From Drechslerella dactyloides (Eukaryota; Ascomycota; Orbiliomycetes; Orbiliales; Orbiliaceae), in assembly GCA_020064725.1 (NCBI GenBank), contig JAGTWJ010000011.1:1116001-1180000 (forward strand): 64,000 bases of DNA, in the 5' to 3' direction. Made by a program: the position numbers and the translations under genes. This document shows positions 23,863-36,700 of this stretch, in pieces (position 1 is the first letter of the stretch; the number at the start of each line of letters is the position of its first letter). The notes under the pieces are model-generated. The model was given only the letters and a program-made list of their open reading frames with translations. It made no database searches and had not been told where the DNA came from.

Positions 23863-25901
23863 GAGACGTGGCTGACCGAGGCTCCGATAACGCATTCGGG
23901 TCCGCGGACCGCAAGGTCTATGAAATTTTCCGCATATCAGATATCAATTAATGACATTACGCGCACGCCTGTAGAAAATCGGTATGCTAAACGTGGCATA
24001 TAGTTATAAATCAGTATGCTATCGATCTCAAACAATATAATCAACGCGGACCGGGGAAATTCATAGATCTATAGAAGAATATCGATTATTATTCCCCGAT
24101 TGATCTTTGTAATATAATCGCTTTGGCTCGAGCGCTCCCGTGATCCAGCTTGAGCACGGCGGCTCAGTATGCAAACATGCCAGCGCCTGGTCCTCGCATC
24201 GCCCAATCGCGACCGACTGAGCGCCTCCCTGCTGGCGGCAGTATCTCGTTTCGCCTCACATGAGCAAACAATATCATGCTCGCAGCTTGAGTCTTTAGAT
24301 ACCAAGACCCGTATGTGTTTATGCCTATCTGTAACCGCGTGTGAATTTCAGTCTTCCTGAAGTCCAAACCGATTAGCGTAGGCCGCCAAATATGCGTACT
24401 AAGTATGCACGCGTACACGTGTATGCACACTGAGCTCATGCCCAGCCAAGGCTGCACATGCGCACGCGGCCGCGGTGACGCGATGCCAGCGAGATGAAAT
24501 TAAAATGTGCATGCGGGCGCGTATGCAATTATTACTTGCCGCCGGCTGTTTGTTCAATAAGTAACATGACGTTGATCCGTGCACAGTCGAATTGCCGTCA
24601 AAAGTCGGAAGGAACATGGGAAGCTTAAGCTAAGCTTCAGATAATGGCGGGGTCGGGGAATTGGAACCCCACGACAAGCTTGCAAGGCGAATAATATATC
24701 AAATACCATATAGCACTGAAATATTGAGTTTCGGAAACGCCTCCACCGACTTCTGGGATATGTATTTTTGTAGAAGTACGTAGCCAGCGCAATATAGAAA
24801 AGATCTACGGTGTAACGAACTCAAGAATACAGAGCGGTCATTCATCCCGGCACGGCCTGTCCCAACTTGGCCACGTTCCTGAAGATTGAACCCAAAACCC
24901 ATGTCGCGTCGACAGGCGTGCGCGCACATGGAATGTTTCGGTCACCGGCAACAAGCATTTTATGTTATCGGAATGAAGATACGTGCCACTTGTCTGGGCG
25001 TTGGTTTGGCGCTGCGAGACCATCTGGGCGATCACATATCCAAATATACTATACCGTGGTAACTATCCGAGACCTTCCTCAAACATGGGTTACGTTGGCC
25101 GGTGACCTAATCCACGTAACATATAACGTCTATCACATTTAAGTTTCGTGAATGGGTGGGGTGGGTTGGTTAAGGTCATAAGATAAAATTCAACTAGCAA
25201 CATGCGCAAGCGAGCAAAACGGATGTGCGACACCAGCAACCTCATATTAATACATGGTATAGGTAAGAGAAAGCAGTAAAGATCAAACGAAAGTGAACGC
25301 GCGAGTGGTGAAAATATACACGAACTGAAAGAAAACCCAAGCAATGAGTATTGTCGGGTGGACAGCGCAAGAGAATTGTCCTCGAATCCAAAATGCTGCT
25401 CCTCCTGGGCAGGATGTCTAGTTAGTCAGTTTCCAACAATCGCATGATCCATAGACGTGGCCACAATGAAACGACGGGAGCATCGATCATGCCAAGCTCC
25501 CTCGGATGGAAGAGAATAGTACGAATTCGACTAGCACTGTAGTATACATCTTCATACACTTCTCCCCTAAATTCTTATTCTTCACTCCTCATCCATCCCC
25601 TTTCTCCGCTCAACACCCTTCTCACTCCATATCGTAAAGTTAAAAGACGTCGGTGAGAAAAATAAACAAGATGAAGAGGATATGTCCTTTCCCGCAGAAT
25701 AAAAAATGTAGGCTTGCATCTGAAGAGAGAAACCGAAAAGGAAAAAGAGAACCAGAGAAAAAGAAGCCTTCTAAAATACGAAAATTGGAATGGCGACAAT
25801 GAACCGGACTAAAAGAACAAGGCTGTGAATGGCAGGTCGTAAAGATTAACCGCAAGATAAAAGCAAGACGCCGAAACTTTTTGTCAACCAAGTCTTTTCA
25901 A
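23863..25901. other. Gene-poor stretch of about 2 kb
   Basis: No frame longer than about 100 codons, no recognisable domain and no consistent splice pairs on either strand. Part of it (from about 25,560 on) is purine-rich on the plus strand and probably lies in the 3' untranslated or downstream region of the TOS1-like gene, which ends at 25902 on the minus strand. Confidence 0.5.
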
Positions 25902-27257
25902 TTAAGAATAGACGTTGGCCTTCGGGCAGTTCTTGGTCTTCTTCTTGATAAAGTCCAGTGACAGGGAGTCCGGGAAGTCAAAGCTGTCGGGAAGCTGCTG
26001 GATCGTGATAGTGCCGTCGCTGAGGTAAGAAACCATTCCGGTGAAGGGACCAGACACAGGGCGCTTGAAGTAATCGCCAGTGCCACCACCGCCCTTGGCG
26101 TTCGGTGTGCTCTTGTCGGGGCTGCCTTGGAAGCTGTGGAGATGCGAAGTCATGCAATCACGGAACTCTTCGCCTTTATCGAGGACCTCCCAGATATCGA
26201 ATTCACCGCAGCCGTAACCCCAGCAAGAATACTCTGGCTTAACAGGGTACTGGAGAGTACGGCCGATATGAGAGTTCAGGGACCAGACAGCCGGCATGTC
26301 ACAGTTGTTGCTGCCACTAGTGTTGCGAGGCATTTCGAATTGGAAAACGAAGGCTTTGTTATCTCCGTCCCAGCCCTCTGTTGTTTAACGACGTTTTATA
26401 TTAGCATCAAGAGCGCCCGAGTTAGGTCAATTCTGCAGGTGGTACTTACTGCGACAAGCATTTCCGCTGTAGTTAACCTCATCCTTATCACACGGTTGAT
26501 CGGTCCAGATGGAGAACTCCTCATCAACTCCAAAGGTGACGCCCTTAGCGAGTGTCTGTGGTGTTTTCGAGGCACATCGTCCGTCGGAAGACATGAAGGA
26601 TTCCGAGTTCCCGTAGCATGTGGTCCAGGTACCCGAGAGCTTTTCGTCGCCCTTGTTGTTCATGAACGTCATGCCGGTGGCTTTCTGGCTGTCGGCATCG
26701 TAGTAGGCGGTCTTTTTGAAACCACCAGGTGCAGGCGTCGCCTTTGGCTTCTTTTGGTATTTTGTAACACCGATAACCTTCTCTTCGGTCACGACCTTGA
26801 CTTTCTTCGGGTTTCGCTTTTCAAGATCGTGAACGTGGTGTGCATGTCGGCGGTGGTGGTGCGGCAGGTCGCGCCTCACTCGAGAGGGAGCGCCTGGGTA
26901 GTATGCGGCGAATTTGTGTAGCTTAAGTGGTCCTCGAAGATGGAAAGTAATCTGTTTGAATGCAATCGTTTAGAGCACTATCTCTAGATCGTATTAAAGA
27001 TGTTTATAACTAACCTGCTTGTTGAGAGGAGCCAACGGTCCGCTGTATTCTACTGTATCATACGACAGCGGTGCGCAGTTGCCGCTGGCCTTTGGCGACA
27101 GTCGCGGATTCTTGTAAGAGCCGGAGAAGCCAACATTGGGGTACTGCATCACTGTAACTTCTTTTCCTTTACCGCCATTGATAGAAGAAAAGCTTGCCGA
27201 GGTGAACTGGCCGAAAGCCAGGATGGCGCTCAGGAAAATTGCCTTCGTGAGCGGCAT
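25902..27257 (-). CDS. TOS1: Tos1-like secreted cell-wall protein (DUF2403/DUF2401)
   Basis: Three exons (27257-27015, 26951-26450, 26377-25902) give 406 residues. A signal peptide is clear (MPLTKAIFLSAILAFGQFTSA). The N-terminal domain with PNVGFSGSYKNPRLSPKASG and PLNKQITFHLRGPLKLHKFAAYYPG (across the first splice) matches the DUF2403 part of Tos1. The C-terminal domain with YGNSESFMSSDG, FSIWTDQPCDKDEVNYSGNACR, FQFEMPRNTSGSNNCDMPAVW and CSCWGYGCGEFD-like cysteine motifs matches DUF2401, a putative glycosidase. Between them is a linker with dibasic sites (RVRRDL, LEKRNP), a histidine-rich patch and a Lys/Pro-rich stretch. Yeast Tos1 is covalently bound to the wall; no GPI signal is seen at this C-terminus (ends NCPKANVYS). 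The gene is likely growth-regulated, but no element can be named. Confidence 0.88.
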
Positions 27258-29608
27258 TGTGTAGATATCGAACTGGTACCGGTGCCCCGCTGGTCAGTCG
27301 CGAAAAAGAATGGTCCGCTTTAATCCTGAAAGCGTTGAGAGGGACGAAGCGCTGGTGTAAATGAATGTGGTTGGACGACAGTCCAGTGTGTAATGAACGA
27401 CGATAAAGACCAAAAAAAAAGAGCGAGGAGATTCGTAACAAATCCAGATGTTACATATAAAGATCGCGATTCATATCTGTGGATGTGAGGGAGGGAGAGG
27501 AAGAGTCCGGCTCAGTTGGAGGGGAAATCGAGCTGGTAATGAAGGCGCCCGGCAATGCAACAGGCTGCAGGGAAAAGCGACATGTGTGCGTGGAAAATTC
27601 GAAAAGGGGTCAATCATCCCAGCCAAGCAGAAACACCCTACTCGGGAAGTTGCTCCAATGGGGAAAAAGTAAAAATCGGGGAGGCATAATCTGGCGTGGG
27701 AAACGGACCCTGGTCCGGCCTCTGCTTCGGCCCACCAAACTGGAGCAGACAGATGTACATATTGACAGGGGTGGTGACATTGGACAGGGAAGCGTCTGGG
27801 TGATTGGCCAGGAACTGCATCATTTCTGAGTATTACGCGGACGAGCCAATCCCGAGCAGGCATTTTTTAAGATTAGCCCTTCTTGAGACTCGCTCGTGCA
27901 ATTCCGCGCGCGCAAAGCACCAGAATCAAAAATAACCGCAGGACACCAGCCAGCGAATCTCCGCTGCCTGACAAGCAGTGATACTGCTTGACAGGCGACA
28001 ATTGCAACTGTCGAGTCGCAAGTCCGAAGCCGAGCTCGCGAGCGCGGCGTATACGTGTGCTCTATGGGAGCTGGATAAGGATGGAGTGAACCAATTATCG
28101 TTTCTCTCATCCGATCAGGCATCCGAATGGCATATCAAGACAGGGCGACGGACCACCTTTGTCATTTCGCTTGTGCATCGATGGCGATAGGGAAGCCCTA
28201 CCAACCTAAAGACGGCCAGATGTTTAAGAAGGGGCCGATTGAGCAGCCCTGGGCTGCCGCCCGCTTCGGCTTCCGTTCAGACGTATCGATACGGGCACGT
28301 CCCCGATCGGTCGTGATAGCCGGTCGAAAGCGAAGGGGTCGATGGAGCCGTGGGAAAAAATAGCAAGCTTACCGGTTCGAGGCACTAATAAAGTACCAAA
28401 TATAGATCTATAGATGGTTATCAGCTTGCGTCCGAGAGCAGCCCGATGGAAGCGACAATTGGGGTCGTTATCATCTCCATTCCCAGGTAACGATTTAATC
28501 CGGGTCTGCATAATCATTTTCAGACTTACCGCTGCAGCGAAGGGTTCGACGAAGGATTGTTCTTCGGAACCCGGTTCGAATTCCTCGGCTAGTGCAGCCA
28601 CTTTGCGAATTCGATCCAGCGAGCCCCAAGGAGGTCAATGCGACAGACTCTTCTGGAAACAACGGACAACTATGCCAAAGGATTGTGCGTGTCACAGCAT
28701 CTGTGACGAAGACAAGCGAGGTGAGAACACGAAAATGTGGTTGTGGACAAGATGTCTTTGGCTAGCGGTGGCGATCGTGATGATGATGGGATTGAGGAAG
28801 GAGAAGGGGAGAAGAGGAGAAGAAGAAGAGGAAGGGGAGCAAGTGAAGTGGTGTGGTGGTGAAGCTGTTTTGCAGCATCTTCAAGACTCCGTCTGTCCAG
28901 CTCGGGCAGGCGCGCAATTGCTGCGACGAGGCGGTCTCGACTTGCGCGTGAGCTCGCCGCAAATATCGCTGCAATTGACCGACCTCCCTTCAACACCAGG
29001 AACCCAAGAACAACGTATCATCACCACCGCGGAATTGGAGGATTACGATCACGACCAGCTGGCTCCACGTAGCGCCCTGGCTTGGACAGCGGGCAGCGTT
29101 ACGCGTCCACTCTCGACGATGATGCATCCGCGACAAGTCAATGCTCCGGACCCACGGCAGCACGGCAAGCATCCCGGTGCAGATCGATCTCTGCAGGTAC
29201 CGTTTGCAGGTGAGGCTGTGCCACCTGGCGAACGCTCGTTCGCGGCCGAGATGCCTCCCATGATGCAACCTCGCCGAGAGACCAATTGGCTGCCCAGGGC
29301 GGCTGCCAATAGCAGTCTAAGTCTGTGCTTCGGTACCCCTGCAGGTCCCTGAGACTTTGACCTCGAAGCCCACATGCTTGTGTGTACAAAGTATGTTGTC
29401 TCACAACTCGTTCCTCCTCAATTGCTCAAGTCGGCTGCCATCTGAGCGCATATGCAACGTTTGCAAAGTGACAAGCTCAATCTCGTGCAAGGTTTAACAA
29501 TGCCTGAAATACCCCACTCCATTTGCATTGTCAATCGCCATCCATTCGCGTTTGGTCGTCTTTCACCTTATTGACGTTCCGTCGCAGTTAATTCGCACAC
29601 GCGGTATC
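27258..29608. other. Intergenic region of about 2.3 kb, TOS1 promoter side
   Basis: It holds the upstream region of the TOS1-like gene and of the F-box gene. A plus-strand frame of 312 codons (28414-29352) is the longest unexplained frame, but its composition is irregular, opposing frames of similar quality exist, and nothing in it is recognised. A purine-rich GAGAAG tract lies at about 28,797-28,850. I do not call a gene. Confidence 0.45.
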
Positions 29609-31009
29609 ATGGAGCCAGATCCGCAGCCACAAGAAACGCCATCGCATTCGCGCCTCACTTCTTTACCGGAGGAGCTGATCGAGGAGATATGCCTACAGCT
29701 GTCCGATGACGTTTGGGGCGCGGGCACGATGGGCCCTAACACTGAGGCTCTGTCTGCCCTCCACAGAACGTCGAAGCTCCTCAACAGGATTGCCGCTCCG
29801 ATTCTCTACAGACAGTTCCATTGCGGAAGTCGCATGACGAGGACCGCTAAATTTCTCAAGACGATATCTTATCGACCGGATCTCGCTGGATTGGTGCATG
29901 ATCTACGCATCTCAAGGCCTACCTGGACAGATCTTCCAGACGAAGATATCGAGTTCTTCACAGCCGCCTCAACCCAATTGGGCCTCGATCTCGAGGCTAT
30001 GGACAATGCAGAGCCTGGTGATGTATGGGACAAATATAGATATGAAATCGTATCGCAGCTTTTAATTTCCCAGACATACAACCTCAAGAGGCTTGGGTTC
30101 ATCGTTATAAATAGGCGTTCCCGCGACGGACGGGGCGCGTTCGTACTGTTACAACAGCTTGCCGCCCAGGACCTCGATCTCTTTTCTCTGTTCAATCTTG
30201 AGCAATTCTCCTACAGTCATTCTGACGGCCATGAGGTCGGGTTCGATTATTTCGAAGGCTTGTTGAAACTAGCACCCAAGATTCAGTCCGTCTGCGCGAC
30301 TTGCTTTAATCCATGGAAAGACGACAGTCGCGAGCCGGTCAATATCTATCGAGTGACCGACCTGACCCTTCGCGACGGCTTGATATCTGTCTATGGGCTA
30401 CATACAATCGTTGTTTCCTGTGGGAAGCTCGAGCGATTCGTCTTGGAGGATGGGACTGTGGAGCGATTCACCTCCAAAGCTCGAAGAGCTACGATGTGCC
30501 TCGCGATTTCGCAAGTTGTCCAAGTTTTGGCGTTCCACAAGAACTGGCTGCGACACCTGGACCTCCGTTTGGCTGGCGACTGGTGCAGCCACCATGCGTA
30601 TGTCGAGTATTGCAGACAGGGCGACCTGCGCGTCAGTGTGAAATCTTTCACTAGCTTAGAGACCTTCAAGATGGATGGCGAGGATATTCTGTTCCCTGAA
30701 GATCATACGAATGCCTTCGTTAACATGCTACCTCGGTCAATTCGACGGTTCCACTTTCAGAATGCGCGGAAGGAGGCACCAGCCAACATGATCACGCTGG
30801 CGAATTCACTAGGTGCCGACTTCCCGTTCCTGAAAGAGGTTCTTCTAAACCCCTATCCTGGAAGCCAACATAAGGCGAGGATTGCTGCGGTTATCTTTGA
30901 CAAGTCGGAAATCGAAATCTTGTCGCAGTTATTCAAAGCTGCCGGGGTGACGTTTCTCAAGAAAGTGCCTACAAGGTACGATTCTTACCCGGTGCCGGTC
31001 AAGTGGTAG
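29609..31009 (+). CDS. F-box protein with leucine-rich-repeat-like body
   Basis: A single exon of 466 residues. The F-box is at residues about 14-65 (SRLTSLPEELIEEICLQLSD, then ALSALHRTSKLLNRIAAPILYRQFHC), in the pattern of Pezizomycotina F-box proteins. The remaining body has repeated hydrophobic strands and helices such as LAGLVHDLRIS, LLKLAPKIQSV, LRDGLISVYGLHTIVVSC, WLRHLDLRLAGDW and FLKEVLLNP, suggesting divergent LRRs. F-box proteins recruit substrates to SCF ubiquitin ligases through Skp1; the substrate cannot be told. An in-frame ATG at 29528 would add 27 residues of hydrophobic, non-conserved sequence; I prefer 29609, directly before the Pro/Glu-rich leader of the F-box. Members of this family are numerous and variable in fungi. 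Confidence 0.82.
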   Translation: MEPDPQPQETPSHSRLTSLPEELIEEICLQLSDDVWGAGTMGPNTEALSALHRTSKLLNRIAAPILYRQFHCGSRMTRTAKFLKTISYRPDLAGLVHDLRISRPTWTDLPDEDIEFFTAASTQLGLDLEAMDNAEPGDVWDKYRYEIVSQLLISQTYNLKRLGFIVINRRSRDGRGAFVLLQQLAAQDLDLFSLFNLEQFSYSHSDGHEVGFDYFEGLLKLAPKIQSVCATCFNPWKDDSREPVNIYRVTDLTLRDGLISVYGLHTIVVSCGKLERFVLEDGTVERFTSKARRATMCLAISQVVQVLAFHKNWLRHLDLRLAGDWCSHHAYVEYCRQGDLRVSVKSFTSLETFKMDGEDILFPEDHTNAFVNMLPRSIRRFHFQNARKEAPANMITLANSLGADFPFLKEVLLNPYPGSQHKARIAAVIFDKSEIEILSQLFKAAGVTFLKKVPTRYDSYPVPVKW

Positions 31010-32074
31010 CAGATTCATTCATAAATTGTAGAATAATCCAAGGTTTTGCTTGTTTGTATGCAAAAGGAGCAGGCTCCAAATGGACATATCCAGGTGAGCT
31101 GCCTATCTACGATTTGCGAATATTGCGAATTAGATGTTAGACCAATTTAACCGGCTTAGGATTACTTTGATCGGGCAACTTCACTGTTCGAATTCGAGAT
31201 CGCTCAAAGAATCTCTCAATCTCTGTATAAGTAACGATATTGTTTTTGCTGTTAGAATAGCAATTGTACATGTATAGTAACGAACTGTCCCCTCGGCTCT
31301 ACGGAATGCACGCTACGAGCATGCGCCAGAGAGATTGCCAGTGTGCCAACGTTGGTTTCAACGATCTTCGAAATTACGAATCACGAAATGTTGTCACCGG
31401 AAAACTCTCACTTTTGCTTTTTCGCTGTTATAAATTTCCGACTGGGCTGCCAAGGGCTGGGCGTTAAGGGGTTAGAAAGCGGAAGGCGAAAATCTCCAGG
31501 TGGGCGGCTGTAACATGACAGCTCGCAGGCTAATTCCCAACGCTCCGCGCAATGTCACCTTGCACCTGTCGCTTTTCATGCAAACGTGGCCGGGCTTGGT
31601 GGCTTCTTTTGGCGAGCAGATATGATTCTGTTCGGCGAATGAGACGAGATTGGGGCGCTGTAGGACCCGCAGATTGTCGGAGCCCTAAACATTGAACGTC
31701 GAAGCGAATTGATTGTGAATTCTTTGGTCGAAGTGACATGAACTGAAATGATACGACCGATGCTCTTGTGTTCGAACTGTCCTGACTGATCTGGAAGAAC
31801 CCCCAAAGCAGCTCGAGAGCCTCGTATTGCCGTGAGTGATTAATCTTCTTTAATTGAAGCACTCTGAAGATCGGCCTTTCCGTATAGCCGGAGCCGGAAT
31901 TGTCCAGTTTATAACATTTAGAGCGTGGCTAATAAGTTGATCGGGGGATAAGAACGGGGTCTATCTACTTTCGATTACAAATACCAAGAACAGGAGGTAA
32001 AATTGCACTTCTACACGTGGGAGCAGACAGATGCAGACGAAGGGTATCTCCGGTGCCTATTGCGGCAAGTGCAA
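31010..32074. other. Convergent intergenic region, about 1 kb
   Basis: Lies between the F-box gene stop and the end of the ANCHR-like gene. A/T-rich with short frames on both strands only. Nothing recognised. Confidence 0.55.
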
Positions 32075-33228
32075 CTACATTGCTTCTACCTCGGGCTTCG
32101 TTCTGTTGTAAAGGAGCGCCTTGTGCTTCTTCATATCAAACGGTGCATCTTTTGCGCGGTGGCCTACCCGATCGTCAACGTCAGTACATTCGATTTGCAG
32201 CTCCTGCTAGGCATTCCAGCGTAATTTGATTGAGAGAATTCAATGCGTGGACATACCTTCATTAAAGCAGGTTGTACAATATAAGTCATCGTCGCAACCC
32301 AGACACTTGAGTGTAGCATCTTCATTGCAGATACCTATACGGAAGATTGTTAGATGTACCTCACTAGTATGATCATTCGTCATGCTGCGTAATGAAGTTC
32401 GGCAAGGGACATACAACACCAGTGCTCGACATCGTCGGCCAAGTCGTCTACCTGTTGCTTGATCGTCTTCTTCCCCTTTGATGTCGGCTTTGATGTTGGG
32501 GCCAGGGGTAGACCAAGAGACCCGCTGGGTATGTTCGACGGTGCTGGCGGGAGGCTCAGTCCTTCCAGTGCCGCGAATCGCTTCCGCAGCTCCTCGTCCT
32601 CGTCCTCTTCGCTCTTCGCTGGTATCAGCGGATTTCGCTTCGTATCCTGGGCAGCCACCAGCTTCTCCTCTTTCTGATCCTCCTGAGCCTGATCATCATC
32701 GTCGTCTAGACCTATAGAATCCTGGATCTGGCGTAATAACTCATCGGCCTCATCGTCCGAATTGGCCTTTTCCTCATCCTTCTCTGGTATAATGCTCTTA
32801 ACATTATCCGGGGTGTCGGAATTTTTGGTCTCATCCTGCTTCATCTGTTCTTGAAGTTTTCGAGCTTCGGCGAGAAGCCTGCTGACAGCATCTGTGTCGT
32901 CCTTCTTGAGCGTACTCTGCTGCTTCCCTTCATTTGATAAAGCTTTGGCTTCTTCCAGCCATGACGTGTCTTCGGCGCCAAGTTCCTCTAATAAATCCTA
33001 TCCGTATTGACACAGTTAGCTGCATGTAGGGTGAATATCGAAAATGAAGAATATATTTGTCAAGAAGAAAAAGTGTACCTCGAGCGACGGCTCGTCCGTT
33101 GCCTGCCAACTGATGTCGCCGGCGTCATGGCTCCGATCGATGGTTGCATGCTTGTCCCAGCCTTCGTTTGCGACAGGCGTTTTTGAGAAGATGTTCTGGA
33201 ACCTCTTCGCGAGGTCGTCGTCGGCCAT
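32075..33228 (-). CDS. ANCHR/ZFYVE19-like protein with C-terminal zinc-binding domain
   Basis: Four exons (33228-33079, 32997-32415, 32334-32257, 32163-32075) join in phase to 299 residues. The middle is acidic and low-complexity (DDDDDQAQEDQKEEK). The conserved C-terminus is HWCCICNEDATLKCLGCDDD, then LYCTTCFNEGH, then a short basic/aromatic tail ending KPEVEAM; it gives CxxC pairs and His for zinc, as in the C-terminal part of human ANCHR (ZFYVE19), an abscission checkpoint regulator that binds ESCRT-III VPS4. Two repeated motifs resemble each other, DDDLAKRFQNIFSK at the N-terminus and DEELRKRFAALEGL near residue 190, and may be MIM-like helices. The role in fungi is not established. Splices in the zinc domain were needed to recover it. 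Confidence 0.85.
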
Positions 33229-33714
33229 CGCGGTACTGGACTAAGCTCCAGATCTTCGTATATATATATCAGGGATGCCACTCGTGTTCGCAAATGAGAA
33301 TGGTCGAATGTGTGTTCCGCTTATACTCGGAACATGAAGACTGCCAGCCGCTCGTTCGCATCCTAGCTCTCTGAAAACATCGTAGCAAGATTAGCCCTGA
33401 GTTCAAAATTCCAACAGATGGATGATTATCGTTTATCTGACCTCGTGATCCCAGCTGAGAGCCGCATGCATCTGCGGCGGCCTTGTCGACGTCGACTGGC
33501 TGCGGCTCCTGCTGTGGCGGGGTGCTTTCGCTTGTAACCGTGTTGGGCGAACGGACCCTGGGAACCGCCAAAAAGCAAATTCGTGTTCGCTTCGACAAAT
33601 TTTCTGGAGATCATTTCAAGCGCCGCGCCGCTGCTCAACCTCGCGATACCTCGATGCCGGTCGACATCTGAACAGCTCCTGCGCCCCCGCCACGATCGCA
33701 TTGACCCGTACAAA
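33229..33714. promoter_or_regulatory. Divergent promoter between the ANCHR-like gene and KRE33
   Basis: About 490 bases between outward-facing start codons (33228 minus, 33715 plus). Short frames here have no splice partners. No TATA box recognised. Confidence 0.6.
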
Positions 33715-36700
33715 ATGGTGAAGAAAGAACTGTACGTCGCGCCCGCCCTTACGGTCACAGTCTGTCCGATACGCTAACTACTCGCCGTCTACAGAGACAA
33801 GCGCATAACAGCGCTGATACGCAATGGCGTTCAAGTCCGTCCATACCCCCCGCGATACCCGCGCGAACGTGTCAATGCTCACGATCTGAACAGGAGAAGA
33901 AGCGATCTTTCTTTATCGTTGTCGGCGACCGCGCTAAGGACGTCATTGTTCATCTGCACTACATCCTCTCCCACGTGGACATCAAGCAGAATCGCTCGGT
34001 GCTATGGGCCTACAAGCAGAAGCTCATAGGGTTTACCAGGTACGGACGTCAGGCCGGAATATTCGCTATAATCAGCAGATTGGATCTAACGTATCTGGAT
34101 GGAACTATAGTCATAGGAAGAAGCGAGAAGCAAAGATAAAGAAGGAGATCAAGCGTGGCATCCGCGAAGCCAACTCCGAGGACCCATTCGAGTTATTCGT
34201 CAGCTCCCAGGATATCCGATATGTTTACTACAAGGAGACGGAGAAGATTCTTGGAAACACATATGGCATGTGCATCCTGCAGGACTTCGAGGCCATCACG
34301 CCCAACCTGCTCGCAAGGACAGTGGAGACGGTCGAGGGTGGCGGACTGGTCATCATGCTGTTGAAGACCATGACGAGCTTGAAGCAGCTGTACACCATGA
34401 CAATGGTAAGGTTTAGAAATCTCTGAGGCGAAGGCAACAGATGGCGCGCTAATACAGACAACAGGATGTCCATTCTCGATACCGCACGGAGGCCCACGGT
34501 GATGTAGTCGCACGGTTCAACGAACGGTTCATACTCTCGCTGGGCGACTGCCAGAGTTGTCTGGTGATAGACGACGAAATGAACGTCCTGCCTATATCCG
34601 GCGCAAGACATGTGAAGCAGCTTCCCCCAGCGTCAACAGACAGCGAGAAGGAATCAAAGACGAAGAAGGAGCTAGATGCCGTCAAGGAACTAGTGGCGGA
34701 TGTCCAGCCAACGGCGTCCCTCGTCAATCTGGCAAAGACGGCTGACCAGGCGCAAGCGCTGTTGACATTCATCAAAGCGATCACGGAAAAGACGCTCAGA
34801 AGCACAGTTACATTGACGGCAGCGCGCGGTAGAGGTAAATCCGCAGCCCTTGGGGTCGCTATCGCTGCGGCAGTCGCATACGGCTACTCCAACATCTTCA
34901 TCACCTCGCCGAGTCCCGAGAACTTGAAGACGCTGTTCCAATTCATCTTCAAAGGCTTTGACGCCCTCGGCTACACCGATCATCTGGATTACAATATCGT
35001 CCAATCGACAAACCCGGACTTCAACAAGGCGATTGTCCGCGTGAACATCTTCAGACAGCATCGTCAGACGATACAATACATCCAACCAGCAGACGCACAC
35101 GTGCTTGGGCAAGCTGAGCTGGTCGTCATTGATGAAGCTGCAGCGATACCCCTTCCGCTAGTACGGAAGCTGCTTGGCCCTTACCTTGTCTTCATGGCTT
35201 CCACGATCAACGGCTACGAAGGCACCGGCCGGTCTCTCTCGCTCAAGCTTATCCAACAGCTCCGCGAACAATCACGAAGTAACAAAGCCAACGGCGCCTC
35301 GGAAAACGGGGTCCCAGGAACCCGGCAACTGCAAGAGATAGTTCTGAATGAGCCGATACGATACGCTCCCGGCGATTCCGTCGAAGAGTGGCTAAACAAG
35401 CTGCTTTGCCTGAACGCGACTCTCCCTCGAAAATCCAACATCAAGGGCTGCCCGCACCCGGATGAATGCCAGCTCTACAATGTGAATAGAGACACCCTCT
35501 TCTCCTACAACAAAGTCTGCGAGGCCTTCCTCCAAAACATGATGGCTCTTTACGTCGCCAGTCACTACAAAAACTCGCCAAATGACCTTCAGCTCATGAG
35601 CGACGCTCCCGCACATCAACTCTTTGTTCTGCTGCCGCCTATCGACCCGGAATCTAAGGATATCCCCGAGCCGCTATGCGTCATCCAAGTCGCGCTGGAA
35701 GGTCAGATATCGAAGCAGTCTGTCATGAACCAGCTTGGTCGTGGACAGCGGGCAGACGGTGACCTGATACCCTGGCTTGTAACGCAGCAATACCAGGATG
35801 AGGACTTTGCTACTCTCTCTGGTGCTCGAGTTGTCCGTATAGCCACGAACCCGGAGTACACGAAGATGGGATACGGCTCGCGTGCGCTGCAGCTGCTCGA
35901 GGAGTTTTACGAGGGCAAATTCGCTAGCATTGATGAAAACGAAGCGTACATCGACGAAACGATGATCCGGGTAAGCGACGAAGAACTCGAAAGCGCGTCG
36001 CTCACCACGGACAAGGTCCAAGTGCGGGAGATGAACGCCATGCCGCCGTTGCTCCTCCGGCTGAACGAGAAGCGACCGGAGGAGCTAGACTACCTCGGCG
36101 TTTCCTACGGCCTCACGAACCAGCTGCATCGGTTCTGGAAGAAGTCGAGCTTTGTCCCTGTCTACCTCCGCCAGACCGCGAACGAGCTTACCGGCGAGCA
36201 CACATGCGTGATGATCAAAACCCTCGCGGAGAAGGACAGACAGTGGCTCGGCGCTTTCGCAAAGGACTTTCACAAGCGCTTCATCAACCTCCTCGCCTAT
36301 CAGTTCCGCATCTTCCCCGCCGTGCAGTCGCTGTCAATTATGGAGGCCGCCACCAGCGGTGCTGCGAACGCATCTATCCCCGCTACGCTACCATTAACAA
36401 AGCCGCAGCTCGACGAACTCTTCTCACCGTTCGATTTGAAGCGGCTAGAGTCTTACGCGAACAACATGCTCGACCACCATGTGATCACGGATCTGGTACC
36501 GCTGGTATCGACGCTGTATTTTACCAACCGTCTACCGGCGGGTGTCAAGTTGTCAGGCGTGCAATCTGCAATTCTGCTGGCGATTGGACTGCAGAAAAAG
36601 ACGACGGATGATATCGAAAAGGAACTCAATCTGCCGGGTCCACAGGTCCTTGCGATGTTCGTCAAGATCATGCGTAAAGTCTCGACGGCGCTCGGCGGTG

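Noticed and set aside
28414..29352. 312-codon plus-strand ORF
   Set aside because: Irregular composition, no recognised motif, opposed by several long frames on the other strand in the same interval; probably a chance frame in G+C-rich DNA.
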